NCBI GenBank assembly: GCA_949752795.1
Contig: OX457070.1
Coordinates: forward strand, 33,451,574 to 33,515,573
From: Hyperoodon ampullatus
Taxonomy: Eukaryota > Chordata > Mammalia > Artiodactyla > Ziphiidae
Length of the DNA: 64,000 nucleotides
Direction of reading: 5' to 3'
Shown here piece by piece: positions 32,851 to 44,150 of the stretch. Both the position numbers and the translations under genes were made by a program. Within the stretch, counting starts at the first letter, position 1. Every line of letters begins with the position of its first letter. A model generated the notes under the pieces. That model worked only from the letters and a program-made list of their open reading frames with translations, was not told the origin of the DNA and made no database searches.

Positions 32851-33839
32851 AATAGGGACACAAAAATCATGTTTATCACTTGCTCCTCTCATCCCCTCGG
32901 GTCCTACAGTTTGGCAGCACTCTCAGGACAGTCCCAGGGATGATGCTTTCATTAGCTTGAGTCTAAAATCCACAGGACACTTTCTCGAACTGTGGGGAAA
33001 TTTCCTGAAGATGCCCATCCAGAAGCCAACATACAGGTTGGCAACAATCTTTTACATTCAGAATAGTGGGGCTGCCTGGTGCTGGAGGAGATTAATTAGA
33101 TAGGTACATAATTTTAAGAAGCCCAGAGGGATAAATTGACTCAAACAAGGTTACAAGCAAGTTGGCCAGGGTGAATCACCTGGATGTGTAGTTAAGGCAA
33201 AAAAAAAAAACAGGAAGGAAGGAAGGAGGGAAAGAAGGTAGGGAGGGAGAGAGGGAGGGAGGAAGGAGAGAAAGGATGGACCCCAAACAGAAGAAAAAAC
33301 TATCCTGTGGTGTTTCAGGTATTTCAGGTTAGTATAAGAGAAGAAGCACTTAGGGACATTTAGGGACATGGGGACCTTCCCAGAGCTTCTCTCACTATTG
33401 GCCCAAGTGATCATTCCCCTACCTTCCCCCATCAGCTATGACTTCTTGTCAATGAATCCCACTCCATCTCTCTTAAAAGCACTAAGGACTGTGCCGATTT
33501 ATCATCACAGAAACCAAGTCTCAAATAGCACGAGGATGCTGTACGAGAGCAAGTGAAAACCAGAACTTAAGTCTATTCCTTCCCTCAAAATCCCTAAATT
33601 TTGGCCAACACACACACGTGCAGAGACACACACTTTGCTCCCCCAGCTCTATTCCTACCACCACCACCAGCAACTCCCACAGCCCAGCCTAGAGCGTCAC
33701 CTGCAGATGGGGCTCCCTGGGGATTAAACACAACCCGAGCTGAGTAGTTGAACCTTGCGCGGCTCTGGGCACCCCCATCAGACAGAGAGGTGAAGAGGGG
33801 CGTCCTCTGTTGATGCCTTCTGTCCCAGGCCCTGGCTGG
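32851..33839. other. Mostly unique, with a GA-rich tract
   Basis: A11 then GGAA/GGGA-rich sequence at about 33199-33275. The remainder shows no recognised family. A short tandem 'cacttagggacatttaggga' type duplication lies at about 33348-33368. Confidence 0.5.
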
Positions 33840-33960
33840 CAATTTACAAACAATATTTAATCTTCCCAACAATTCTTCAAAAATACCCTTTTAACAGATG
33901 ATGAAATTAAGTCTCAGAAAGACAAAGTACTTTACTGAGAATGCAGCTAAAAATCTGATT
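33840..33960 (-). mobile_element. MIR SINE remnant
   Basis: Complement of MIR: 'tttaatcttcccaacaattc', 'cccttttaacagatgatgaa', 'gaatgcagctaaaaatctg'. Confidence 0.68.
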
Positions 33961-34566
33961 GCTCTTTTCATTAAACCAAACTCCCGACTCATCATTCTCA
34001 TTTATTTCAAACTGAAAATACATAGCTTTCTATTCTCCAAAATAAAACTATTTACTTTAGACTAGAAAATGAAAACTTTTTACAGAACGAATCACAAATT
34101 GCAAATTAGGGTAAAAAGCTAAGGGCAAATGCTAACATTTTTATCTCAATGTAAAGGGGACTCAGACAAAAGACTGAGTACCTCAGCATACTCTCAGAAA
34201 GAGCCAGAATGTTATTCTTCATCAAATCTGGCACTGTCCCTGGCCCTCGGCAGAGAAAGAGCAGGCCAGTGTAGAATTAGGTCCTTCAAAGTTTATAACT
34301 ACAGCCTCCCCACACTGGGCTGTGAGTCCACTGGGACAAAGCATGGCAGAAGGAATATGTGCTTTGCAAAGACTGATCCTTTTCATTACAAACTAGGGAG
34401 GATTAGGGTTTTCCTCTGTATGAAAAGCATTCTTACCTTCTAATATGCTATTCTGAGTGGAAAAAGAAGAAGGCACAGGGTAAGGACCAGTGTGCTAGAG
34501 TTGGATACAACTCAGGGAACATACATGGGGTGGACTTGACCATCAAATGTTTCACTCATTGGGAGT
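33961..34566. other. No recognisable feature
   Basis: Unique AT-rich sequence up to the left target duplication of a short L1 insertion. Confidence 0.45.
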
Positions 34567-34581
34567 AAAAAGTTCCTGACC

Positions 34582-34644
34582 CATCACTTTGCTATACACC
34601 TGAAACTAATACAATATTGTAAATCAACTATAGCTCAATTTAAA
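34582..34644 (+). mobile_element. Ultra-short 5'-truncated L1 insertion (63 bp)
   Basis: Only the last part of an L1 3'UTR: 'ctttgctatacacctgaaac', 'aatattgtaaatcaactata' and a short A tail. A 15-bp target duplication with two mismatches flanks it (aaaaagttcctgacc at 34567-34581, aaaaagttactggcc at 34645-34659). Confidence 0.86.
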
Positions 34645-34659
34645 AAAAAGTTACTGGCC

Positions 34660-35580
34660 ATTGGTCCAAGCGCTCCCTGGTACATAAGGACAGGACCACA
34701 AAGAAGATTTTTCATCTATTAAAGAGACTTACTGAGGAGTCAGCTGGGCTGAAAGATGGTCTCATCCTACTGAAATGCACCCAAGCCTAAGGCAGACACC
34801 AGAATGCAAATATATAGTTATTACACATGGGCCCAGATCACCCATGTCAGCATGATCTTCATTATTCACTCTATGCTAGCTATTTGGGAAGCCAAATCCT
34901 AACCTTGCAGCTACTTTTTTAATTTGCCGTGAGCCATCCACGTCACAAAGACCAGAAACACTGAAAATCTCTATGATCAGCGCCTTCTTTGTAGGAGATC
35001 CAGGTGTGAAACCAAATTGCAGGAGAAGATGACTTGGTAAACAAGCATCAGAGCAAAGGTGATGTGATGAATCAAAAGTTTAATGGCTCAGCCCGAGAAA
35101 AGCCTGATGTGGTTTGCTCACTCACTCAGCACTGTCTTGCCATGGAGACTGGCATTCCCTTTCCCTTCTATTCCTGCAGTGTTGTGAGGCCAGAAATACA
35201 CTAAGAGAGCTTAGCGAAATTCCTCTCCCCTGTGCAAAGCAAGGATGACACCACTGGCATTTCTCTTCCATGGCTGACCAACCCTGCTTCGAGGACTACT
35301 CTTTCTTTAGATGCATCAGTTCATTTGATCAGGCTATAGGCAAGTCCTATAGTTCTAGTAGCTTGTTTATCTTGCTCTCATCCAACATCCGTGGCTCCCA
35401 CAGAGATAGTTTAATTTCCTAAATTCAGGGTTCAGTTTAGCCCCCCAAGTACTGATAAGAGTATTCTCACAAAGGACAAGAATCTGAAGCAACTTTTGAA
35501 AAATGTCTCTGTGGCTTGATCTGTCCAGATAATCAAAGCAAAATTTCTGTAATTTACCCCCTTGACTAGGAAGTTTCAGG
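34660..35580. other. No recognisable feature
   Basis: Unique sequence with no family or coding motif recognised. Confidence 0.45.
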
Positions 35581-35589
35581 GCTGTATTA

Positions 35590-35960
35590 ATTAAGATACA
35601 ACCTGGGCGGCTTCAGACTGAAAACAATCATAGTTCAAACAAAACAGAATGTAATTTTCCTTTTACATACAGTCTGAATGTAAACAATCTAAGGCTAGCA
35701 ACACAGCACCAAGGTTTGGGACCCAGGCTCCTTTTGTTGGGTTGCTCTCCATCCAGAGGCATACTCTTTATCTCCAAGTCTAGGATGTCTCATGGTAATG
35801 TCCATGCTTCTACCACTAGTGGCAGGATAGAGGCTGGGGAAGTTCAAGGTAAGCTCCCTCGCTTTAAAGGCATGACCAGGAAGGTGGACACATCACTTCT
35901 GCTCACCCCATGCACAGAACCTAGTCTGCGTCCCAGCCGCAGGACAAGCGGTCCTGTAGT
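35590..35960 (+). repeat. Ancient interspersed repeat remnant, family not named
   Basis: Contains 'caacctgggcggcttcagac', 'ggacccaggctccttttgtt' and 'ggcatgaccaggaaggtgg' in an order that recalls a repeat also present at 53100-53515. Low certainty. Confidence 0.35.
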
Positions 35961-37252
35961 AGTCTTTAGCAGGGCAGCATTACACCCAGCTGAGAATTCC
36001 ATTTCTATGTAAAAATGAGAGGATAGATATTATCTCTGCCCAGCTACCATCATTCCTCCTTCCTTTTGAAGTCAGATTATCCCACAGCTCTTTAATGAGA
36101 ACAGTTGTAGACTTGTGTATAAAATTAGATTAGAAATATGCTGACTTATTGAGAGTATGTATGTCACATGGATTCAAACATATTAACAAATCAAAACGTA
36201 ACATTTGCATGATATCATTCTAAAGTTCAAGAGTAGCAGTATTCCTCAGTTAATACATAGATGTGGGGAGCAAGTCTGCTTGAGAAATAACTTTATGTGG
36301 GAGAAAAGCTGTAAATAGGGTTGAAAAAGGAGTTTGAGTTTCCACTGGGGAGGGGCCAAATGGACAGACTAAGAGGAGAATGCTTTTTCTCTCTTTTTGC
36401 TGGGTTTTCATTTTTATTTACATGTTCAGGTTGATAGAACTTAATGGTGTTTCTCTATAAATAACTAAGGGGTACATAGCATTGGGTTTTCTTAGACAAA
36501 ATCTTCAGATAGTTTTGAGGGTTGGTTTTACGCTCAGCTGTCATGGACCAGAGCCTATATCCTGATTGCCCACTAACAAGGCAACTCTATTATACTTCCC
36601 TCCACTCTCCCCCTATTATCAATGAAATATCCTGTCCTGTTTTTAGCTGAAAGGAAAATCTCTGAGCTCTTGAAAAATAAAAGAAATGAAAATGAGATAT
36701 AATTATGTATGGTTGCACCCATAACCATAGGGTTGGTGGGTATAAATTTTACAATATTTTATTGTTCAGCTTCTGATCCACCATATGAAACATTTTTTAA
36801 AAAATTTTAAGCACTTCTCCCCATCTCCATGGACTACATAATCATTCTAACCATTGTTTCCAATGGACAAGAGGATTTTTTAAACAGCAGCCAGATAGAA
36901 GAGAGGGGTTTAATTAACACATTGTTGACTTTTGTTGGAGAAGAGGGGGCGTTTATAGTGCCTGCTTTAATATAAGCTCCAGCTCCTTATTCTTGCCTAG
37001 AACACCTCACTTAATATTAGCTCAACTCTCTCTGTGGCTTCATACATGAATGGGCCACCTTTCAAAGTACATGAAATAGGGGTAGTAAAGTGTCTATGCA
37101 GTTTGAGGAAATTCAACTCCCCAACTGGAGTTGGGTCCAACTGGATTCCAGTAGCCTGAGATGTTCTTTCAACAAAAAATACTTGTCCCTCCCCCGTGTA
37201 AAATTCATCCAATAAAAATGTTTAGCCAAAGAACAGAGAAAACTAGCTGCAG
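35961..37252. other. No recognisable feature
   Basis: AT-rich unique sequence. No repeat family or coding motif recognised. Confidence 0.45.
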
Positions 37253-37556
37253 AAGGAAGGTAGGAAGAGAAAAAGGAAGGAAGGGAGGGAGGAGAAAGGG
37301 AGGGAAGGAGGGAGGGAGGAGGGGGAGGGGGAAGGAGGAAGGGAGAGGGGAGGGAGGAGGGGGAGGGAGGGGGAGGGGGAGGGAGGGGGGAGGGAGGAAG
37401 GGAGAGGGGAGGGAAGGAGGGAGGGAGGGGGAGGGAGGAAGGGAGAGGGGAGGGAAGGAGGGAGGGAGGGAGGAGGTGGGAGGGAGGGGGGAGGGAGGAA
37501 GGGAGAGGGGAGGGAAGGAGGGAGGGAGGGAGGAGGGGGAGGGAGGGGGGAGGGAG
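37253..37556. repeat. ~300-bp polypurine (GGGA)n minisatellite with ~60-bp higher-order unit
   Basis: Almost pure purine on the plus strand. Besides GGGA/GGAA units there is a longer period: 37441-37500 and 37501-37560 are near-identical 60-bp blocks, each starting 'gggagaggggagggaagg', and a shorter version starts at about 37400. Many runs of three or more G fit G-quadruplex or triplex formation. Open frames across it translate to RERGGKEGG-type or PPPSLPPS-type strings and are not genes. Confidence 0.95.
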
Positions 37557-38212
37557 AAAATAAATGAGGTTTCCCATAAAAACCCAGATTGCAGGCTCTA
37601 CATGGGAGTACAAAGGTTACCCTCCCTCTCATAGTAGCTTCTGAAAATATGCTCCTCTCTTACAAATGGAAACTGTGTAGCCTTTCTTTCAAAAATTACC
37701 CCTCCATGAAATAGCACATGTGCCTGAAGTTGATCAACAAAAAAGATCATTTCTCGTTGGTCAGCCCATGTTTGAAGAAGCTGCAGACTGGAAAGACCCT
37801 GGAGGCTAAGAGGGGAACTTCTGTCTCCAAGGAAAAATGGAATTCAAGCCAGCGATTCTTGGCCCCATTTTAATAGCACATAGAAGCCTCAGAGTGTTGG
37901 GAGGAAAAAGGAAACAAACAGCTGAAAAATCAACTCTTTCTTTCTCCCTTCTCAGACTTTTTTAAGTTAAAAAAGAGAAAAAAATCTCCAATGTTTTACA
38001 GTCTTTAGGTCTCCAAATATACCAATTAATAATTTTATAAGCAAATCAACTTGCTCGTCATAGAGTAATATATTCTTAAACTAATAATGACATTTTGGGA
38101 GCTGTAAAGATATATTTTTTTATGTTGTACACATTCAGATTTTCCCCAATTTTGCACATCTAGCAATACTGCACATTGTTTCTCGTTATGCAATATTCAG
38201 TAAAAATTCAGT
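37557..38212. other. No recognisable feature
   Basis: AT-rich unique sequence up to the left duplication of a tiny L1 insertion. Confidence 0.45.
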
Positions 38213-38226
38213 AAAAATGTATTATT

Positions 38227-38260
38227 ACATCTGAATCATAAATCAACTATACTTCAATTT
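38227..38260 (+). mobile_element. Minimal L1 3'-end insertion (34 bp)
   Basis: Contains 'taaatcaactatacttcaat', the last bases of an L1 3'UTR, and nothing else of the element. Flanked by a perfect 14-bp duplication aaaaatgtattatt (38213-38226 and 38261-38274). Confidence 0.82.
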
Positions 38261-38274
38261 AAAAATGTATTATT

Positions 38275-38395
38275 CAGTTTCTCCTATGTGCCAGGCACCA
38301 TGCTAGAGTCTGAGGATAAAACAGTAATTAAATAAAGACACAGCCTCTGCCCTCATAATGCTTGCAGTCAAACAGAAAAGATGGGCTTTAAGTAA
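38275..38395 (+). repeat. Ancient interspersed repeat remnant, family not named
   Basis: 'cctatgtgccaggcaccatg', 'gaggataaaacagtaattaa', 'cagcctctgccctcataatg'. Same start as the long repeat at 14785. Confidence 0.5.
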
Positions 38396-38589
38396 TAATT
38401 ATACAAAGAATTCATTTTTCTCCCATTGATCTTAAACCCCAAATCAATTTGAATCTACCTTCATGCAAACATGTCACTGCCATGTAATGTTTCTATTATG
38501 GAAGTTGTGCCTCACATAGGCATGCAGACAGGGGAAGGTGTCATGAGTGTGCTCTAGCAGAAGCTGTCAGTGTTGCTCTTATTTCTCCT

Positions 38590-39000
38590 CTCCCTTCATT
38601 CCAAGACAACTGGCCAACTTCCAGCTGCAACCTGCATCTCTTTGCTTCAGGGCTTCTTCTGTCTGCTGGAGACTGCTCTACTAGTTCCTTAACACCCACC
38701 ACCAGCAGCAGCCCTCAACTAACTACTGACAGGAGTTGGTGTATAAATACCCCAGCTCCCTCACCTCTTGAATAGCATACGTAGGAGGTGTGTTTTCTAC
38801 ACTGGCCTCCAAAGTTCCTGAATGCCATTTAGCTCCATTTACACATTCTGCTAACTTGCTTGATAAAGTGCCCTCTCTTGGCTGCCTTGCCTTCCCATTT
38901 TACTTCCTCACTTTCCTATAGTTGTTTCCTAGAATCATCTCCTAAATAATTTACTTGCACTCAAATCCTTCCTTCAGGGTCTGACTCGAAGCCATTTCAT
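38590..39000 (+). mobile_element. Ancient LTR-like repeat remnant
   Basis: 'ggagttggtgtataaatacc' (TATA-like), 'ttgcttgataaagtgccctc', then 'aatttacttgcactcaaatc' and 'ttcagggtctgactcg'. The end shares 'acttgcactcaaatcc' with 62280-62400. Class not certain. Confidence 0.45.
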
Positions 39001-40229
39001 AGAGTCTGCCCGATGTGTGCTCCATTATTAAATCAATCATCATTTAACAGCACCTACTGAGCCCCAATTATTTTTTTCTTATTTAATTTATTAATTTTCT
39101 ATCTCTTTAAAGGAAAAAATATAGGAGAGTCTCCTACGTAGAGTGAGTTTTTTAAGTTCTCAAGGGCACTAAAGTACATAGCCTTCTTCCTCTGAGCCAC
39201 CATGTTATAAAATTTGCCATCATAGCCAAACAAAATCTCTTCTCTTTCCACTTACACCTATTTTCTGTTGTTTTGTCCCCTGTTGACAGAGGCAGGGTCC
39301 CCCATATAAGGGAGAGAAGGATGCGAAAGGGGTGAAATAGGCCTTTGGGGTATCCCTTCCACAATAGAAAGAGGAAACTAAGTTCAAAAATACCATTTTA
39401 GAAGGATACAGGAGTATACTACTTTTCATGAAGACCATGTGGTATCAGTGTTATTCATTCCTCTTTGGAACTCACAAGATCTAACCACACTTCTGTTGTT
39501 TGCCTCTACAAAGGGGCATCTATCAAGAAGTCATCAAAGCTCTCAGTTGTTTAATTTAGGACGTTTAATTTAGCAAGGGTCAGAAACAATTCAATCAATT
39601 TAAGTCAAAGAGGGGGACGTGGGAAGGATGCAGGGGAATCTCACAGAACAACAAACATGTGGAAGAACAGAGATATGGTTGGGACTTGGGGATGATAGAA
39701 ACCAGTACCTTGGCTCCCTTGCAATGGATTCTGCTCCCTTTCCCTGCTCTCTGTAAACTGACTTTATGCTTCTCTCTCATTAAAGACTGGTTTTCTCCAA
39801 GTCAGGGTTCTTGGTTTTAGGCAACAAATGTCGTAAGGAGAAAGGGACTTTTGAAAGGGCATTGGTTATCCTCAGGTTGATATTTATCCATGTGCACCTG
39901 CAGTCTTACTGGCTGCTCACAGCAACTTCCATTCTGACTGGTCACATCATCTGTTCAGGTGAGTCAGTGCCCTGCTGTACCACTTGTTAGGTATGTTGGA
40001 AACCACTCCAGATAAACTCACAAAATCACTGTGAGGGTGGAGAAACGGGCTTTAGGCTGAGCTTCCTAGAGCAACGCCCAGAACCCAGCTAAAGAACTGA
40101 CCTGATAAGGGAGCCACCTCCAACTCCAGAGCCTCACTGCCTCTCTTACCCTCCCAGCCCCACCCATGCTAGCAAGATGGCAGCCACCCAGCCAAGCTGA
40201 TTCCTCAATACATTTATCAAAACTCATCA
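39001..40229. other. No recognisable feature
   Basis: Unique sequence. Minus-strand open frames of 60-72 codons near 39.2-39.8 kb show no motif. Confidence 0.45.
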
Positions 40230-40240
40230 AATTCTGCCCT

Positions 40241-40420
40241 CCAGAAATAGAGACACAGGTGTAGAGAACAAACGTACAGACACCAAGGGGGGAAAGCGTG
40301 GGGTGTGTGTGTGATGAATTGGGAGATTGGGATTGACATGTATACACTGATGTGTATAAAATGGATGACCAATAAGAACCTGCTATATAAAAAATAAATA
40401 AAATTAAAAAACATTTTTTT
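40241..40420 (+). mobile_element. 5'-truncated L1 insertion, short-3'UTR subfamily
   Basis: Only the L1 3'UTR from 'cagaaatagagacacaggtg' to 'gaacctgctatataaaaaat' and the tail. It stops at the same 3'UTR point as L1 copy 2. Target duplication aattctgccct (40230-40240) and aattgtgccct (40421-40431), one mismatch. Confidence 0.9.
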
Positions 40421-40435
40421 AATTGTGCCCTTGAC

Positions 40436-40485
40436 ACTGGTGAATTTTGTGTTATGTAAACTCTACCTCAATAAAACTGACAAAA
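40436..40485 (+). mobile_element. Old L1 3' end fragment
   Basis: 'tggtgaattttgtgttatgt' and 'actctacctcaataaaactg', the L1M 3' end type. The L1 at 40241 inserted just upstream. Confidence 0.55.
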
Positions 40486-42160
40486 ATAAAGAAAAACAAG
40501 GAAACAAAAGAATCCTGCTCACTTTTTCCTGCCCTTTCTGAAGCCCTCCTGTTCCTGCTTGTGCCTTGTATGAAGTGTGGGGTATCCTTTCTTGAGTTGT
40601 GTTTTTTTTCTTCCAACTGTTATTCCAATTGTTAATTTTTCTAGCTAAAACCGCAAGTTCTCTGAAGGGAGGGAGTTATTGAAAACTGACCTACGCCCGT
40701 TTGGTTCTTCTTGGTGAAAACAGTAGCCACTGAAGAAGTTGGAGGTGGGTGAGGATTAGCTACTTCCCCACAACCCTCCCAGCCCTGTTACATTGATGGG
40801 AAACCTCAAGCCAAATGCTGCCACATATGCAAGCACTTACTGAAAAACAGCTTATTAACAAGCAAACACAAAGCTGTTTATAAAGGCTGTTCTATAAGCC
40901 CCATGCAGTGTAAGCTCTCTATCCTTTGAAGTGCTTTGACCACCACCTCATATGAAAGATTTATCTGAGACTCAGGACAACATTCCAGAAACAAGATTCT
41001 GTTACCCGCACAGGTAGCATTCTCCTAAACCAGTGGCTGGATATGGGATCATTTAAGGATCCAGTGTCTGTTGCCTGCGCTAAGAGTGCAGGCTACAGGC
41101 CTTGCTAGATTATTCTACCCTGTTTATCCAAGTGGCTTTGAAACATTTCAGCCCATCCCCACATCTCGAATATATTCAGTTTCATCAAACTGGGAGACCA
41201 CTTTCATTATGCAAGCATTAACTACTATTTTCACCAATAAAACCCCTTTCTGACATTCACTATGCTTACTAGCGAAGCATAAGGTATTGAACAAGATTGA
41301 ATGGTGTTAGTGCTTGTAGCAGCTGCCTGAACTTCCTGAATAGAATGAAGCTGGTCCTGGACTGTGTGTTCTTGATTAGAGCTGCTACCCGTGGAGATAG
41401 AGCTTAAACCAAATAGCACAAACTCAAGTTCCTCTGTCTATGCTGAACTTTTTGAAAGTAAATTATAGACATCCTTCCGAAAACATCCTGTCTTCTTTTA
41501 AACTCTTCATAAAATTTTTGACTTCTAATATATGTTTAGTAACTGTTAATAAGTATAAGCCAAACAAATTAAGAATGGAGGGTTTTTAAGATGGAAGGAA
41601 GGAAGGAGGAAAGGAAGGAAGGAAGAGAGGTAGGGAGGGAGGGAGGGAGGGAGAGTAGAGGGAGAGAAGAAGGAAAAAAGAATGGAGGAAGCCTTCTAGC
41701 CTCCAGACCCTCCTTGTCTTTGAAGGTGTAGACACTCAGCCCTGGGCTATGCCTCAGCTCCCAGTGCTGCTGAGGCTTTGGGGACTGGCGGTTTTTTTTT
41801 TAAAACAGATCTAAATATAAGGAAATGATGTGGTCTGTGAAAAGGCTAAGTCACCCTGTATAAATAAAACTGGGAAATTTCTGGGGTGAAAAATAATTCC
41901 CAAAGGTTAATCAGCAGCCTAAAATTAGTCAGATTAGCCCACAGAAGCAAGGCTTCTCTAGGTCGCTGAGTTTGCCATATCAAGGAAGCTCCAATCCCCC
42001 GCCCACTGCAGTCACCCTTTAAGGCCTTTCTTCGACAAGACCATTCCTAGTGGTCATGGTGTTGGGGCCACTCAGGGCCAAGCTCAAAGGCAGGAAGGAG
42101 AAGTGATTGGACAGGGAGCCAGGCAAATACCACCCTCAACCTGCCATTCTAAACATATCC
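40486..42160. other. Mostly unique, with GA-rich tract at 41592-41680
   Basis: A GGAA then GGGA-rich tract sits at about 41592-41680. 'tttttgaaagtaaattatag' near 41448 is a small piece related to 30560-30610. No coding motif recognised. Confidence 0.5.
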
Positions 42161-42164
42161 AGAA

Positions 42165-42290
42165 TGTCTTTATGGCAGCATGGCACAGCTTTGGAATCCA
42201 AATCCTGGTCTGCCACTCCCTATGTCTACTGTTTTGGGCAAATTACTCAGTCTCTATGAACCTCAGATTCCTCATGTGTGAAAACAAAAG
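42165..42290 (+). mobile_element. MIR SINE remnant
   Basis: 'agctttggaatccaaatcct', 'ggtctgccactccctatgtc', 'ttttgggcaaattactcagt', 'tgaacctcagattcctcatg'. Its 3' part may continue after the SINE at 42314-42523 ('aagcacagtacctatc'). Confidence 0.75.
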
Positions 42291-42313
42291 CAACAATAAA
42301 AAATAAGCAAACA

Positions 42314-42523
42314 GGGCTTCCCTGGTGGCGCAGTGGTTGAGAGTCTGCCTGCCGATGCAGGGGACACGGGTTCGTGCCCCGGTCCGGGAGGATCCCACAT
42401 GCCGCGGAGCAGCTAGGCCCGTGAGCCATGGCCGCTGAGCCTGCACGTCCGTAGCCTGTGCTCCGCAACGGGAGAGGCCACAGCCCTGAGAGGCCCGCGT
42501 ACCGCAAAAAAATTAATAATAAT
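42314..42523 (+). mobile_element. CHR-like SINE, type A
   Basis: A full-length copy with a 13-bp perfect target duplication aaataagcaaaca (42301-42313 and 42524-42536). Inserted into or just beside a MIR. Confidence 0.96.
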
Positions 42524-42536
42524 AAATAAGCAAACA

Positions 42537-43069
42537 AACAAAGCACAGTACCTATCTATAGTGGTCATCCAATAGTTTTCCTTGCTTGCTGTCCATCCCC
42601 CTGCTTGTAACAGCGCCCATTTATCTTTCGTGGGCGGGCTCCTTACCCCTCTCGGCCTATGTGGCTCTGGTGAACCCACCAGCATTGAACAGGTTGGCAC
42701 AAGACCAAGATGTGGCCAATCAGCATATTCTCTCTCAGTACCACTGCTCAGTTAGGAGTCCATTACCCACTGAGACTCAGTCCTGAGACTTGTGTTGGAA
42801 CTAGTGGAAATAAATTTTCTCTCTTCTGAACTTGAAGCTGATAATGTGGACCTAACGGTGCTGGGATCGCCACGTGGAGAGAAGCTGCCTGGGACTGAAG
42901 CCGAGGCAAGAAGAAGGAGCACCACATCCTGATTGTTTGAGCCCTTGGACAGAACCAAGCCAGGATGAAGACCTCACCCAAGGACTGGTCAGTTACAGGA
43001 GGGAATCAATTCCACTCTTAGCTCAAAGCAGTTCGAGGTGGGTTCTCTATCACATAAAAAATAAAAATA
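42537..43069. other. No recognisable feature
   Basis: Unique sequence. Overlapping short frames on both strands, no domain. Confidence 0.45.
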
Positions 43070-43300
43070 CCATGGACTCTGAATCATAATGCCTGATTTA
43101 AATTGTGACTCTGTGACTTATTAGTTGTGGGAACTTGGGTAGTTATTTAATATCTCTGTCTCAGTTTTCTTACTAATACATGGGATAATAATATCAACTT
43201 CATAAGGCTATTGTGAGGATTGTATATAAGTGAATATACATAAAACACTTATAACAGTGCCTGGCACCCTGGCACATTAAAAATACTATATTGGTGTTAG
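43070..43300 (+). mobile_element. MIR SINE
   Basis: 'catggactctgaatcataat', 'gactctgtgacttattagtt', 'ttaatatctctgtctcagtt', 'ataacagtgcctggcaccct'. Near full length. Confidence 0.85.
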
Positions 43301-43659
43301 CTATCATAATCATAATAATATTGTATATTAATTATATAATAATGGCAACTGTTACTATTAATGTTATTTTTATGTCACACATTTATAGGATTTGGTGGCA
43401 TATATCCAATGAATTTGAGTAAAATTAAGAATTGTTCTGCTTAGTCTTCACAAAGGAAGGAGGCTTACATTTCATCCAGCCCAACCTAAGGCCCAGATAG
43501 CCTTATTGTCTTTTTTGCTAGACTGATTAGACTGGTAGAGCAGGGTCATGCTATAGAAGTATTTAGGACATGTCTTAATAAAAGATAGAATTTTGTCAAG
43601 ACCCTGATGATGTCTATATAGGTAAGATTAAGAATTCTGGGTCAAGTTAGGCAAGCATA

Positions 43660-44150
43660 TTGACTAACAAAGCCTCCACAAGAAGGTGAGATTTGAGCAT
43701 GATTTGGAGGAGTAGGAAGCATTAGTCTTGAAAGTATCTGTAGGAAGAGTTTCCTGGGCACAGGGAACAGCCAGTGAAAAGGTCCTGCCAGGCATTTTGG
43801 AGGAACAGCTGGATTAGAGTGAGGGAGGGTGATTACCGTGGGAGAGGCAGACAGCGAGGCAAACGGGGCCCGCTCATGTGGGAGCCCATATGCCCCAGGG
43901 TGAAGACTTCAATTTTTACCCTGTGTGAGACAGGGACCCTAAGCAGAGTTTGGGGCAAAGGAGCAACATCAGAGTTTGGGGCAAAGGAGCAACATCTGAC
44001 TTTGGGTTTGAAAGATCAGCCCAGTTCCTGTATTCCAAGTAGACTGTCAGTGCACACAAGGGTAGAGCAGGGAGACAAGTCAGGAAGCTGGTTCATATCC
44101 AGGTGAGAGATGATGCTCCTCTGAGCAAGTTGGCTTCACAGACTCAGACC
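43660..44150 (+). repeat. Ancient interspersed repeat remnant with an exact 26-bp tandem duplication
   Basis: 'gaaggtgagatttgagcatg', 'gcacagggaacagccagtga', 'gtgaagacttcaatttttac', 'tccaggtgagagatgatgct' match the motif order of the repeat at 14785-15960. Within it 43945-43970 is repeated exactly at 43971-43996 (unit starts agagtttggggc). Confidence 0.5.

Noticed and set aside
37161..37634. Open frames of 129-166 codons on both strands across the polypurine tract
   Set aside because: Translations are R/G/E/K-rich or P/S/L-rich repeats of the (GGGA)n tract. Both strands stay open because purine-only DNA lacks most stop codons.
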